Shown here one piece after another: positions 14,282 through 23,424 of a DNA stretch of 64,000 nucleotides (its first letter is position 1; each line of letters begins with the position of its first letter). The position numbers and the translations under genes are program-made. Origin of the DNA: Ruminococcus sp. (GTDB taxonomy: Bacteria; Bacillota; Clostridia; Oscillospirales; Ruminococcaceae); contig JAFXDK010000025.1 of the NCBI GenBank assembly GCA_017521805.1, positions 1 through 64,000 of the forward strand, in the 5' to 3' direction. The notes under the pieces were generated by a model. That model worked only from the letters and a program-made list of their open reading frames with translations, did not search any database and was not told the DNA's origin.

Positions 14282-14549
14282 TATCCCAAAATTATCTATT
14301 GTACAATCCTTACAAATAGCTATACAATATTTGTACTTATTATATCACATAACTTAAAATAAGTCAACGAATTATGATATGTAATATTGTATCAAATTTC
14401 AGCAAAATAGCAAGATTTGATTACATAGCAATAAATGAATATATGCACAATAATCTTCTGCATGCGTTTATTTTATATATTCACAAAGTCAAAATACACA
14501 AAAATATTGCGATATTTTGTACTATCCTACAAAAGCGATGGAAAGGCTA
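14282..14549. other. AT-rich divergent intergenic region
   Basis: This stretch between the palindrome and the symporter promoter has no gene with a ribosome site. Its base composition is strongly AT, as usual for promoter regions here. Confidence 0.5.
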
Positions 14550-14578
14550 TTGCACAATATCCGCAAATATGATATAAT
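14550..14578 (+). promoter_or_regulatory. Promoter of the AGCS symporter
   Basis: TTGCAC (14550-14555), a 17-base spacer and TATAAT (14573-14578) lie about 40 bases before the ATG. Confidence 0.7.
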
Positions 14579-14619
14579 AATTATTGATAAATTTTTGTCA
14601 ATGATTGGAGTGTGTATTA

Positions 14620-16023
14620 ATGGCTGAATTTGAACGGATAGTTCAGACAATTGACGATTTTGTGTGGGGAATCCCCTTGATTGTTCTGATACTGAGCTGC
14701 GGTATACTTCTCACAGTCAGGCTAAGGGGCGTACAGTTCCGCAAGCTTGGACTTGCCCTAAAATACATGGTAAAAGAGGAAGATGGTGGACAAGGGGAAG
14801 TATCAAGTTTCGGAGCGCTGTGTACCGCTTTATCAGCTACCATAGGTACGGGAAATATTGTCGGAGTTGCAACAGCTATCGCCGCAGGAGGTCCGGGAGC
14901 TTTATTCTGGATGGAGGTTGCCGCATTTTTCGGCATGGCTACCAAGTACTGCGAGGGACTTCTTGCCGTAAAATATCGTGTAAAGGATCAGAACGGAAAG
15001 ATGCTGGGCGGTCCTTTCTACTATATTGAAAATGGCATGGGCAGCAAATGGAAATGGCTTGGAAAAATATTTGCTGTATTCGGAGTGCTTGTAGGGCTTA
15101 TGGGAATCGGCACATTTACTCAGATAAACAGTATAACATCTGCGGTAAATAATTTCTTTGACCCCGAAAGCAAAAATGTTCTGGAGATTCTCGGAAACGA
15201 ATATACAATAGCGCAGATTATTGCAGGAATTGTTATTACAGTTCTTGCGGCGCTGATAATCATAGGTGGAATCAAATCAATAGCTAAGGTATCTGAAATA
15301 TTCATACCATTTATGGTTGTAATTTATGTTTCCTGTTGCCTAATGATAATTTTTACAAATATTACATCTGTTCCTGCGGCAATTGCTGAAATAGTAAAGA
15401 GTGCTTTCGGTGCAAGAGCAGTTGCAGGCGGCGCACTTGGCGCAATGATGATATCTATGCAGAAAGGCATTGCAAGAGGCATATTCTCCAACGAGGCAGG
15501 ACTTGGCTCAGCTCCTATTGCAGCGGCAGCGGCAAAGACAAACGAGCCTGTCCGTCAGGGACTTGTTACAATGACAGGAACATTTATTGACACAATTGTT
15601 GTATGCACAATGACAGGACTTACAATCGTAATGTCTGGATGCCTTACAGAAAATTCCTCATTGCAGGGCGTTGAGATAACAAATGCTGCATTCTGCATTG
15701 GTCTGCCATTCCCTGAAAAAGTATCATCATTCCTGCTTATGCTTTGCCTGGTATTCTTTGCATTTACAACGATTTTAGGCTGGAATTATTATTCAGAGCG
15801 CTGTCTTTCATATTTGACATGTTCAAATAAAACTGCTGTGATAATATTCAGAGTGCTTTATATAGCGGCTGTATTTATCGGACCTTATATGACAGTTGCG
15901 GCAGTATGGGGCATAGCAGATATATTCAACGGACTTATGGCTATTCCGAATATTATAGCGCTTATAGCACTTTCAGGAGTAACAGCAAAAGAGACTAAAG
16001 AGTATTTCAAGAAAATCAAATAA
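14620..16023 (+). CDS. alsT: Sodium:alanine/glycine symporter (AGCS family)
   Basis: A 467-residue integral membrane protein with about 10-11 helices. ATG 14620 is chosen because GGAG (14607-14610) lies 9 bases upstream; an in-frame TTG at 14605 overlaps that site. Family signatures are clear: SSFGALCTALSATIGTGNIVGVATAIAAGGPGA (split here by position 65-97), the FWM and KYCEGLLAVKYR segment, and RGIFSNEAGLGSAPIA in the C-terminal half. AGCS proteins import alanine, glycine or glutamine with sodium. A sodium symporter directly beside the rnf operon is functionally sensible, because Rnf can build the ion gradient it uses, but the two are convergent and not co-transcribed. Confidence 0.92.
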   Translation: MAEFERIVQTIDDFVWGIPLIVLILSCGILLTVRLRGVQFRKLGLALKYMVKEEDGGQGEVSSFGALCTALSATIGTGNIVGVATAIAAGGPGALFWMEVAAFFGMATKYCEGLLAVKYRVKDQNGKMLGGPFYYIENGMGSKWKWLGKIFAVFGVLVGLMGIGTFTQINSITSAVNNFFDPESKNVLEILGNEYTIAQIIAGIVITVLAALIIIGGIKSIAKVSEIFIPFMVVIYVSCCLMIIFTNITSVPAAIAEIVKSAFGARAVAGGALGAMMISMQKGIARGIFSNEAGLGSAPIAAAAAKTNEPVRQGLVTMTGTFIDTIVVCTMTGLTIVMSGCLTENSSLQGVEITNAAFCIGLPFPEKVSSFLLMLCLVFFAFTTILGWNYYSERCLSYLTCSNKTAVIIFRVLYIAAVFIGPYMTVAAVWGIADIFNGLMAIPNIIALIALSGVTAKETKEYFKKIK

Positions 16024-16032
16024 ATCTGCATC

Positions 16033-16064
16033 AAAAAAGCTTGCCTGATTTGGCAAGCTTTTTT
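16033..16064. terminator. Bidirectional terminator (symporter / rnf)
   Basis: AAAAAAGCTTGCC and GGCAAGCTTTTTT form a perfect 13-bp stem with a 6-base loop between convergent transcription units. Confidence 0.85.
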
Positions 16065-16065
16065 A

Positions 16066-16845
16066 CTAATTTATCACCTTTACAGGACATACAGTTTTAC
16101 ATTGTTCACATGAAGTACATTTCTCATAGTCAATGACAGCATGAGAATCCACAACCTTTACAGCGCCCTCAGGACATTTTTTCTCGCATATCCTACAGCC
16201 AATACATCCCTTGGAACAGGCAAGCTTTGTCAGCTTTCCATTGTCACGGGATGAGCAGAGAACGTCAACAGTCTTTGATTTCGGCTTTATGGATATAAGC
16301 TGATTCGGACATTCAGCGGCACATTGTCCGCAAGCACCGCAGAGAGCTGGAATTACCCTTGCAAGCCCGTTTTCAATCTGAATTGCATCGTGTTCACAGA
16401 CAGCGGCGCAGTCACCAAGACCGATACAGCCGTATTTGCACATACCGTTTCCGCCATAAAAACGTTTTACAGCCTTACAGGACTGCACACCGCCGAAATC
16501 AAACTGCGGCTTTGTGGCATTGCAGTCTCCATTGCAGTGTATAACAGCTGTCATTGGAATAACATCTGCCGCCGCAACTCCAAGTATTTCCGCGATTTTT
16601 TCAGCAGATTCCACACCGCCGGGACGGCACAGATTTGCAGGAGCATTATTGTTTACAATAGCGTCGGCATAGTCAGCACAGCCGGCATATCCGCATGCGC
16701 CGCAGTTTGCCTGCGGAAGTGCCTCGCCGATTTTTTCCACTCTTTCATCAACTTCAATATAGAACACCTTTGAAGCGATAGTGAGCAGGATTCCTGCTCC
16801 AAGACCGCAGATTCCGAGAATAAGAACGGGTATTATATATGTCAT
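16066..16845 (-). CDS. rnfB: Rnf complex subunit RnfB (iron-sulphur)
   Basis: A 259-residue protein with an N-terminal membrane anchor (about 4-25), an FeS domain with ANCGACGYAGCADYA (about 46-60) and eight-plus cysteines in C-terminal ferredoxin-type clusters (CGACGQCAAECP, CIGCRICEKKCP, CTSCEQCKTVCP). RnfB is the entry or relay subunit that takes electrons from reduced ferredoxin. It is the last gene of rnfCDGEAB, as in Clostridia, and starts 12 bases after rnfA. The complex couples ferredoxin:NAD+ oxidoreduction to export of Na+ or H+. Confidence 0.95.
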   Translation of the reverse strand: MTYIIPVLILGICGLGAGILLTIASKVFYIEVDERVEKIGEALPQANCGACGYAGCADYADAIVNNNAPANLCRPGGVESAEKIAEILGVAAADVIPMTAVIHCNGDCNATKPQFDFGGVQSCKAVKRFYGGNGMCKYGCIGLGDCAAVCEHDAIQIENGLARVIPALCGACGQCAAECPNQLISIKPKSKTVDVLCSSRDNGKLTKLACSKGCIGCRICEKKCPEGAVKVVDSHAVIDYEKCTSCEQCKTVCPVKVIN

Positions 16846-16857
16846 ATCCGCACCCCC

Positions 16858-17436
16858 TTAGCTGAAAAGTCCCGAAAAGCCCATAAAGCTGACAGAGACG
16901 ATAGACGCGGCGATAAGCGTTGCAGGAACTCCTTTGAAGGTTTCAGGGATATCGGCATATTCCATTTTTTTGCGTATACCAGAAAATATTACAAGCACGA
17001 GCAAAAAGCCAAGACCTGCAAAAAGGGCGTTTACAATTGACTGTACAAAGGTGTAGTTATTGTCGATATTGAGGACGGTAACGCCAAGTACAGCACAGTT
17101 TGTGGTAATCAGCGGCAGATATACTCCCAGCGATTTATAAAGGGGAGGGACAAGCTTTTTCAATGCTGTTTCCACAAGCTGAACAAACAAGGCAATTACA
17201 AGGATAAATACAACAGTATCAAGATAGGCAAGTCCATTAGGAACAAGTACAAAATGATGTATCGGATATGTGACAGCAGTTGCGCATATCATTACAAAGG
17301 TAACGGCAATTCCCATTCCCGAGGCACTGTCAAGCTTTTTGGAAACGCCTAAAAACGGACATATTCCCATGAATTTTGAGAGTACAAAGTTATCTGTCAG
17401 CATAGCCGAAAGAATAATAGCTGCAATTGCTTTCAT
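16858..17436 (-). CDS. rnfA: Rnf complex subunit RnfA (membrane)
   Basis: A 192-residue membrane protein with six hydrophobic helices. Typical RnfA/NqrE motifs are DNFVLSKFMGICPFLGVSKK near the N-terminus and LITTNCAVLGV in the middle, the Cys residues of which coordinate the membrane-embedded FeS cluster shared with RnfE. The start codon overlaps the end of rnfE by 4 bases (17433-17436), so expression is translationally coupled. Confidence 0.95.
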   Translation of the reverse strand: MKAIAAIILSAMLTDNFVLSKFMGICPFLGVSKKLDSASGMGIAVTFVMICATAVTYPIHHFVLVPNGLAYLDTVVFILVIALFVQLVETALKKLVPPLYKSLGVYLPLITTNCAVLGVTVLNIDNNYTFVQSIVNALFAGLGFLLVLVIFSGIRKKMEYADIPETFKGVPATLIAASIVSVSFMGFSGLFS

Positions 17437-18119
17437 TCAGCCGTCACCTCCATTTTTTCGCATTTGCCTGACATAGCACAGTTTTCACAGCCGTTACATT
17501 TGATTTCGCGGGGCGGTTTTCTGTTGGCGATTTTGTTTACCATAGCAATGATAATTCCCAATGTAAAGAATCCGCCTGCTGGCATAATGAATATCAGCAT
17601 GGGGTTTTCGTGGAGAACAGGGATATTCATACCAAACCACTGACCTGCGCCGATAATTTCGCGGATTGAACCCATGAGGAAAAGGGCAAGGGTAAAGCCG
17701 ATTCCCATGCCTATTGCGTCGCAGGCAGAGGCTATAACACCATTTTTGCTTGCGAACATTTCGGCACGACCGAAAATTATGCAGTTCACAGTTATAAGCG
17801 TCAGATATATTCCGAGGCTTTCATAGAGAGCAGGTACAAATCCCTCAAGCAAAAAGCCGATAAGTGTTACAAAGCTTGCAATAATAACGATAAATGCAGG
17901 AATACGCACCTTATCGGGAATAACCTTTCGCAGAGCCGATACAACGATATTTGAGCCTAAAAGTACGAATGTCGTTGCAAGTCCCATACCGATTCCGTTT
18001 GCCGCCTGAGTTGTTACAGCAAGCGTGGGACACATACCCAGAAGCATAACAAGGGTTGGATTCTCCTTTATGATTCCCTTTGTAATTTCTTTTACAAGAG
18101 GAGTTTTATTATTTTCCAT
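17433..18119 (-). CDS. rnfE: Rnf complex subunit RnfE (membrane)
   Basis: A 228-residue membrane protein, homologous to RnfA in inverted topology. It has NPTLVMLLGMCPTLAVTTQA near residue 20 and LITVNCIIFGRAEMFA near 110, with conserved Cys for the intramembrane cluster. An extra Cys-rich tail (CNGCENCAMSGKCEK) follows the last helix, an extension that some clostridial RnfE proteins carry and that might hold metal. It overlaps rnfG by 11 bases. Confidence 0.95.
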   Translation of the reverse strand: MENNKTPLVKEITKGIIKENPTLVMLLGMCPTLAVTTQAANGIGMGLATTFVLLGSNIVVSALRKVIPDKVRIPAFIVIIASFVTLIGFLLEGFVPALYESLGIYLTLITVNCIIFGRAEMFASKNGVIASACDAIGMGIGFTLALFLMGSIREIIGAGQWFGMNIPVLHENPMLIFIMPAGGFFTLGIIIAMVNKIANRKPPREIKCNGCENCAMSGKCEKMEVTAE

Positions 18120-18639
18120 TCAGAATCGCCTCCTTATTTTCAGTATAGACCTTTAATGCAGTATCTACCGCAGTTTTCAAGCCCTTGGAGGAAAATGTTG
18201 CTCCGCTAATTGTATCAATCTGCACATTTGGAGCAGACGCACCGTAGAACTGTTGGCGGAAATTATCATTATCGCGGATTTTTGTGCCAAGTCCGGGAGT
18301 TTCACCAAGGTAAACAAATTCAATACCCGTAACAGCACCGTTTTCGTCAATGCCGATGAGGACGTTTATACCTCCCTTGGAGTAGCCGTCAGCGGCAACC
18401 TGTATAGCCGTTTTGCCATCGGAAGTAACAGCTATAGCTTGAACCGAATCCTCTCCGAAATTTTCATTTAATAGCGTAGATTCAGTTTCACCGAAAAGAA
18501 CTGTAACGCTTTTGTTGAATCTTATCTGTTTCTGTTCGGCGATACGGTCTTTTGTCAGCTCATAGGAAAACACAAGGAGTACTGCGGCTACAGCGCATAT
18601 TATCGTCAGAACAAGGGAGGGCATTATTTTACTTTTCAT
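18109..18639 (-). CDS. rnfG: Rnf complex subunit RnfG (FMN-carrying)
   Basis: A 176-residue protein with one N-terminal membrane helix (about 8-27) and a periplasmic-side FMN-binding domain. The flavinylation motif is SGATFSS (near 145-151), where FMN is linked covalently to Thr; the GETPGLGTKI segment is also conserved. It transfers electrons within the membrane complex. It overlaps both neighbours (rnfD by 11 bases, rnfE by 11), so it is firmly within the operon. Confidence 0.95.
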   Translation of the reverse strand: MKSKIMPSLVLTIICAVAAVLLVFSYELTKDRIAEQKQIRFNKSVTVLFGETESTLLNENFGEDSVQAIAVTSDGKTAIQVAADGYSKGGINVLIGIDENGAVTGIEFVYLGETPGLGTKIRDNDNFRQQFYGASAPNVQIDTISGATFSSKGLKTAVDTALKVYTENKEAILNGK

Positions 18640-19600
18640 CTTTTACAGCCTCCTTTGCGCCGAAAATTTTAGTACGTGTACACTGTTCTATGTAAGGTGT
18701 AAGTATATTCATAAGGAGAATCGAGAATGAAACACCCTCGGGGAATGAGCCGAAATGACGGATAACAAAGGTTATAATTCCGCAGCCCAGACCGAATACA
18801 ATTTTTCCCTTTGTGGAAATTGGAGTTGTTGCGTAATCCGTAGCCATGAAAAATGCACCGAGGAATACACCGCCTGAAAGAATCTCATAGAAAGGATCTC
18901 CGCCTGCAATAAAGGAGAGAAGTGCAAGGCTTCCTATAAAGACAAAGGGAACGGCTGGATTGATAATTTTTCTTGCTATGAGATAAAGTCCGCCGAGGAG
19001 CAATGCAAGGGCACTTGTTTCGCCGAGACAGCCGCCCACATTTCCGAGGAAAAGGTCGAGGTATGAGGGTATCTCCTGATTAATTTCTGCAAGCTTATCA
19101 GCACTCATGCCCTGCAGAACAAGGGGAGTTGCACCTGTTACGGCATCAACGCTGTTTCGGTATTCAAATGGAAGTACCCATTTTGTCATAGCAGACGGGA
19201 AGCTTACCATAAGTACGATACGGGCGGTAATTGCGGGATTTGCAAAGTTCTGTCCCAGACCGCCGAAAAGCTGTTTTACCACAGCAATGGCTATAAATGA
19301 GCCAAGAGCCGCTATCCACAGCGGAATTGTAACAGGCAGATTCATAGCAAGTATGATTCCCGTTACAACAGCTGAGAGGTCGCCTATGGTATTATCGCGC
19401 TTCATTAGCTTACGGCATATATATTCCGAGAGAACCGCTGTTCCCACGCATACCGCAGTAACAATAAGTGAACGCATACCAAAGAATATACAGCCTGCAA
19501 TAAGTGCAGGAAGCAGAGCAATGCATACGTTCAGCATTATATCCGATGTTTTTGTATATTGTTCGTCGTGGGGTGAAGGTGAAACTGTCAGTCTGTTCAT
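18629..19600 (-). CDS. rnfD: Rnf complex subunit RnfD (FMN-carrying membrane subunit)
   Basis: A 323-residue membrane protein of about 9-10 helices. The covalent FMN site is the SGATPL-type motif VDAVTGATPLV near 160, where Thr carries FMN. LGGLGQNFANPAITARI and FMATDYATTPIS are family signatures. It forms the ion channel core with RnfA/E/G. ATG 19600 follows rnfC by 9 bases. Confidence 0.95.
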   Translation of the reverse strand: MNRLTVSPSPHDEQYTKTSDIMLNVCIALLPALIAGCIFFGMRSLIVTAVCVGTAVLSEYICRKLMKRDNTIGDLSAVVTGIILAMNLPVTIPLWIAALGSFIAIAVVKQLFGGLGQNFANPAITARIVLMVSFPSAMTKWVLPFEYRNSVDAVTGATPLVLQGMSADKLAEINQEIPSYLDLFLGNVGGCLGETSALALLLGGLYLIARKIINPAVPFVFIGSLALLSFIAGGDPFYEILSGGVFLGAFFMATDYATTPISTKGKIVFGLGCGIITFVIRHFGSFPEGVSFSILLMNILTPYIEQCTRTKIFGAKEAVKDEK

Positions 19601-19609
19601 TTTACCACC

Positions 19610-20887
19610 TCATTTTTTCAATATAAGAGCTTTTGCAAGCTGATTTGTTTCTGCAAGTTTTCTGTTGGCAGGGCAGATATAAGTACAGCTTCCGCAGTTC
19701 ATGCAGAGATTTATTTTAAGGGATTTCAGATCGTCAATATCCTTGATTTTATAAGCCTTATCAATTTCCGCAGGCATAAGTCCGAGAGGGCATACTGCAA
19801 CACATCTTCCGCAACGGATACAAGCTGATGTTTTTCGGTTGTCGTAGCGGCTGAAAGCAAGAAGTGCATTTGTAGTTTTAACAACAGGCATATTGATATC
19901 GGGAACGCACATACCCATCATGGGACCGCCTGAAATCAGAACTTTCAGTTTTTCAATATCCGTTTTGCAGAAATTGAGAATATCTACAAAAGGTGTACCT
20001 ATTGGCGCAAATATATTTTTCGGCTCACTTACAGCATTTCCGTCAACTGTAATGCGCCGTGTAATAAAGGGCATACCTGTCTGAGTGTATCTATAGATAA
20101 ATGCGACAGTTGAAACGTTAATGACGATTACTCCGAAATCGGCAGGGATTTTCCCTTCTTCAACAATACGCTTGGTTGTGTTGTATATTATAACCTTTTC
20201 CGCACCCTGAGGATAAACAGACTGTAGTTCGAAAACTTCCGTTGTATCATCATCTTTCAAAGCATTTTCAAAAAGCTTTATAGCATCGGACTTATTGTTT
20301 TCCACTGCAATAATAGCTTTTTTAATTCCCAACATATTTTTTATAAGTGTTATGCCGTTGAGGATATCATCGGTATTTTCAAGCATTTCGCGGTTATCGG
20401 AGGTTATGTATGGCTCACATTCGGCGGCATTTATAATAAGTGTATCAATTTCATTTTTGGGATTGAATTTGATATGAGTGGGGAAGCCTGCACCGCCCAT
20501 GCCGCAGACACCGCTTTCGCGCACTGTATTTATGAAACTTTCTTTATCAGTGATAACAGGGGGAATTACTTCATGTGAGATTGACTGTTTACCGTCTGTT
20601 TTTATTTCAATAGCTTTGCAAATAACTCCGGCGGCAGTGCGATAGTCAGAAATAGCTGTAACCATTCCCGAAACAGAGGAATGAACAGGAACTGAAAAAA
20701 TTGCGTCAGAATCGCCGATTTTCTGCCCGACCTTGACAGTATCACCGACTCTTACAAGGGGAGTACAGGATGCGCCCATATGCATGACCATAGGCAATAT
20801 CACTTTTTGGGGCATAGGGAGATGAATTGTTGCATAATTGTCTGTGTTTTTTCGATGTTTCAGTTTTATTCCTTTTAATTTATTCAT
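19610..20887 (-). CDS. rnfC: Rnf complex subunit RnfC (NADH-binding)
   Basis: A 425-residue soluble subunit. The N-terminal RnfC barrel-sandwich is followed by a Complex I 51-kDa-like NADH/FMN domain (GVCGMGGAGFPTHIKF, INAAECEPYI) and two 4Fe-4S clusters at the C-terminus (CIRCGRCVAVCP, CMNCGSCTYICP). It exchanges electrons with NAD+/NADH on the cytoplasmic face. It is first in the operon, with GAAGGAGAA as ribosome site and a promoter at 20952-20924. Confidence 0.95.
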   Translation of the reverse strand: MNKLKGIKLKHRKNTDNYATIHLPMPQKVILPMVMHMGASCTPLVRVGDTVKVGQKIGDSDAIFSVPVHSSVSGMVTAISDYRTAAGVICKAIEIKTDGKQSISHEVIPPVITDKESFINTVRESGVCGMGGAGFPTHIKFNPKNEIDTLIINAAECEPYITSDNREMLENTDDILNGITLIKNMLGIKKAIIAVENNKSDAIKLFENALKDDDTTEVFELQSVYPQGAEKVIIYNTTKRIVEEGKIPADFGVIVINVSTVAFIYRYTQTGMPFITRRITVDGNAVSEPKNIFAPIGTPFVDILNFCKTDIEKLKVLISGGPMMGMCVPDINMPVVKTTNALLAFSRYDNRKTSACIRCGRCVAVCPLGLMPAEIDKAYKIKDIDDLKSLKINLCMNCGSCTYICPANRKLAETNQLAKALILKK

Positions 20888-20923
20888 AAAGATATATTCT
20901 CCTTCTGTACATACTTAAAAATA

Positions 20924-20952
20924 ATTATATCATAATTTTACTGTTCTTTCAA
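20924..20952 (-). promoter_or_regulatory. rnf operon promoter
   Basis: On the minus strand TTGAAA (20952-20947), a 17-base spacer and TATAAT (20929-20924) stand about 36 bases before the rnfC ATG. The leader is too short for a riboswitch. Confidence 0.7.
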
Positions 20953-21052
20953 TATCTAATTATTAATTATATATTTTTTTTTGTAAAACCCTTTATTTTT
21001 AAGAAAATATATGTTATAATAAAAGAAATAGACACTTGAAAGGAACGTTCAT

Positions 21053-22450
21053 ATGAAGAATAAAATATTTGCATTGTTATCTGCAGCTACGATAATAGTG
21101 CCATTTGTGAAGCCGGCAGAAACGCAGGCAATAAATTTCACATTAAAAGGAACGCTCTACAGCGATTCTGCTTTGGTTGTAAATCTTGACTGTAATACAA
21201 TAATACATGAAAAAAATGCGGACAAACAACAGTTTCCCGGACCTCTTGTAAATATCATGACAGCAGTTGTCTGCATGGAAAATTGTACTGATTTTTCTCA
21301 GGAAATCACAATTGACGAGGATGTATATTCCTATCTATATAACATTGAATATCCAGATGACCTGAGATATGGCAATATTCTAGACGGTGACAAACTCACA
21401 TATGATGACCTGCTCTATGCCATGATGCTTACTTCATCGGTTGAGGCTGCGGAAACTATCGCACACAACATTGGCGGCGGAGATACAGCAGTATTTGTAG
21501 AAATGATGAACCAGAAAGCTGCTGAATTGGGTATGACTTCTACCAATTTTACAAATGCGACTGGTATGTACAATCCTGAGCAGTACACAACAGCACGGGA
21601 TATGATGATTCTCACACAATATGCCTTAAATAAATCCCATTTTGAAGATATATGTTCCACTTATATGCATGTACCATCTGTGCCTAATTTTGAAAGACAT
21701 CCGGTAGAAGAAAAATGGCGCTGGTTTCACTCAAATATAATGATGGATGAGGAAAACAAGAATTATTACAAGGGTGTAAAGGGCATAAAGACAGGAAATC
21801 TGGAGCTTGGCGGCAGAAATATCGTTGCAATGGCGAGAAAAGATGGTCATAGTTATCTTGTTATAGGAATGAGAGCGCCTATAAACGATGAAGACGGAAA
21901 TACAGCATTTTATCACATTGATGATGCAACACAGATGTTTGATTGGGCGTTCAATCATTTTTCCTATGAGGTTGTTCTTGCCGACACCGCAGAACTGGGT
22001 GAACTCCCTGTTGACCTTGCAGATGGAAATCATTATGTTCTTGCAAGACCCGCAGAGGAAATTTCACTTCTCTGGTATGATGATGTTGATATTTCACTTA
22101 TAAGCAGGGACAATATTACGTGGTACAATAAAAAGCTTCAGGCTCCCGTAAAAAAAGGAGAGGCTCTGGGCAGAGTAACTCTTGAATATTCGGGAGAAAA
22201 GCTTGCTGATGTGGAGCTTATAGCTGTTTCCGATGTTGAGCGTTCTGCTCTGAAATATAATGCTCATGCGGCAAAGATGTTTTTTAAGTCAAGCTGGCTT
22301 ACAAAAGCCCTTGTGCTTGCAGGTGTGCTATCGGGCGTATATATTCTTCTTTGCATATATTCCTATGTGGTTTTCAAAAGTCGTTCAAAGCCTCTGAAGC
22401 CAATATATGCTGTGCCTAAGGTTGATAAGAAGAAAGAAAATAAGAAATAA
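21053..22450 (+). CDS. DD-carboxypeptidase (DacF-like) homologue lacking catalytic motifs
   Basis: A 465-residue protein with a signal peptide (1-26), a peptidase S11-type domain (about 33-290), a DacF C-terminal domain and a C-terminal membrane helix (about 415-440). The overall fold is plain, but active-site motifs are missing. Where SxxK should stand the sequence is PLVN (Pro64, Asn67, in FPGPLVNIMTA; usual form ASLTKIMTA). SxN is SSV (128-130). Only KTG (246-248, GIKTGNLELGG) survives. Without Ser and Lys it cannot acylate, so it is probably a pseudoenzyme that binds peptidoglycan or a partner. ATG 21053 with AAAGGAACG upstream; an AT-rich TATAAT (21015-21020) is the likely -10 box. The gene is otherwise intact, arguing against simple decay. 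Confidence 0.85.
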   Translation: MKNKIFALLSAATIIVPFVKPAETQAINFTLKGTLYSDSALVVNLDCNTIIHEKNADKQQFPGPLVNIMTAVVCMENCTDFSQEITIDEDVYSYLYNIEYPDDLRYGNILDGDKLTYDDLLYAMMLTSSVEAAETIAHNIGGGDTAVFVEMMNQKAAELGMTSTNFTNATGMYNPEQYTTARDMMILTQYALNKSHFEDICSTYMHVPSVPNFERHPVEEKWRWFHSNIMMDEENKNYYKGVKGIKTGNLELGGRNIVAMARKDGHSYLVIGMRAPINDEDGNTAFYHIDDATQMFDWAFNHFSYEVVLADTAELGELPVDLADGNHYVLARPAEEISLLWYDDVDISLISRDNITWYNKKLQAPVKKGEALGRVTLEYSGEKLADVELIAVSDVERSALKYNAHAAKMFFKSSWLTKALVLAGVLSGVYILLCIYSYVVFKSRSKPLKPIYAVPKVDKKKENKK

Positions 22451-22454
22451 TGTA

Positions 22455-22490
22455 AAAACCCGTGAGGAATTTATTTTTCCCACGGGTTTT
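22455..22490. terminator. Bidirectional terminator (DacF-like / sfsA)
   Basis: AAAACCCGTG pairs with CACGGGTTTT, the stem continuing through GGAA/TTCC. It separates convergent genes. Confidence 0.8.
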
Positions 22491-23204
22491 CTACAGTTTT
22501 ACAGATATTTTACCAACAATATCAAGGGACTCAGGCTCAACTGCACACTCATAAGCAAGGACATGAACACCACATGAATCGGCAAGCCGCATGGCATCGC
22601 CAAAAGCTTTGTGAGTTTCATCGTTGGGAATGAGATATTTCATTCCCGACATCTGCACCACAAATAAGATATATGCATTATATCCCGAATTTTTCGCCTT
22701 TATAAGCTCGTTTATATGCTTAACTCCTCTTTCGGTTGGAGCGTCGGGAAATGCGGCTATACCGTCATTTTCAAGGGTTACGCCCTTGACCTCAACAAAG
22801 CCTTTTCTGCCCTTTTCGTCCTCTATGTAGAAATCAAAACGGGAATCGCAATACACGGTCTCAGGGCGGATAAGAGTTAAACTTTCCATTTCGGGCAATC
22901 GAATTATGCCATTTTCCAGAGCTTCACGGACAACCTTATTTGGTGCTTGGGAATCCATATTTATGAGCAGATTCCCTTTTTCAACGGCTATAAGGTCATA
23001 CATCAGCTTGCGGTTGCGAGGATTATTTGTAAAATCCTCCAGATATACAGTGGAATCGGGGAGAAGGAGTTCTCGGCATCTTCCCGTATTTTTTACATGG
23101 ACGGCAGTTACTTTGCCGTCTATTTTTACATTTGCAACAAATCTGTTCGGACGCGAAATAAATTTAGCGGAAATTATATTATTGTATTTCATAAGTTTTA
23201 TCAC
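22491..23204 (-). CDS. sfsA: SfsA family protein (sugar fermentation stimulation homologue)
   Basis: A 237-residue cytoplasmic protein of normal SfsA length. Signatures are ISRPNRFVANVKIDG, HVKNTGRCRELLLP, SRFDFYIED and FVEVKGVTLE, with conserved acidic residues resembling a PD-(D/E)xK nuclease core. In E. coli SfsA influences maltose metabolism and binds DNA; its true role in Firmicutes is not settled. A second possible start (Met5, 23192) exists. It ends at the terminator shared with the DacF-like gene. Confidence 0.93.
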   Translation of the reverse strand: MIKLMKYNNIISAKFISRPNRFVANVKIDGKVTAVHVKNTGRCRELLLPDSTVYLEDFTNNPRNRKLMYDLIAVEKGNLLINMDSQAPNKVVREALENGIIRLPEMESLTLIRPETVYCDSRFDFYIEDEKGRKGFVEVKGVTLENDGIAAFPDAPTERGVKHINELIKAKNSGYNAYILFVVQMSGMKYLIPNDETHKAFGDAMRLADSCGVHVLAYECAVEPESLDIVGKISVKL

Positions 23205-23328
23205 CCATGAATATTATACAATATTTCATAGAAAAAATCAATACCACACGTTCTGCGTATCGTATTATATTGTCATACGACCGTCTATTAAGTTAATGTG
23301 AAAGGTTTGTGAAAGTTTGCCAAATCGA

Positions 23329-23357
23329 TTGACATATTTTCGTCAATGTGCTATAAT
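23329..23357 (+). promoter_or_regulatory. Promoter of the MacB-like transporter
   Basis: Perfect TTGACA (23329-23334), a 17-base spacer and TATAAT (23352-23357). It is one of the strongest promoters in the window; the following leader is about 60 bases. Confidence 0.85.
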
Positions 23358-23424
23358 GGTAAAGTCGATAAGCAACAGGGGTAATTTGTTTGTCGTATGA
23401 AATGCAAAAAAGGAGGATTATTTT

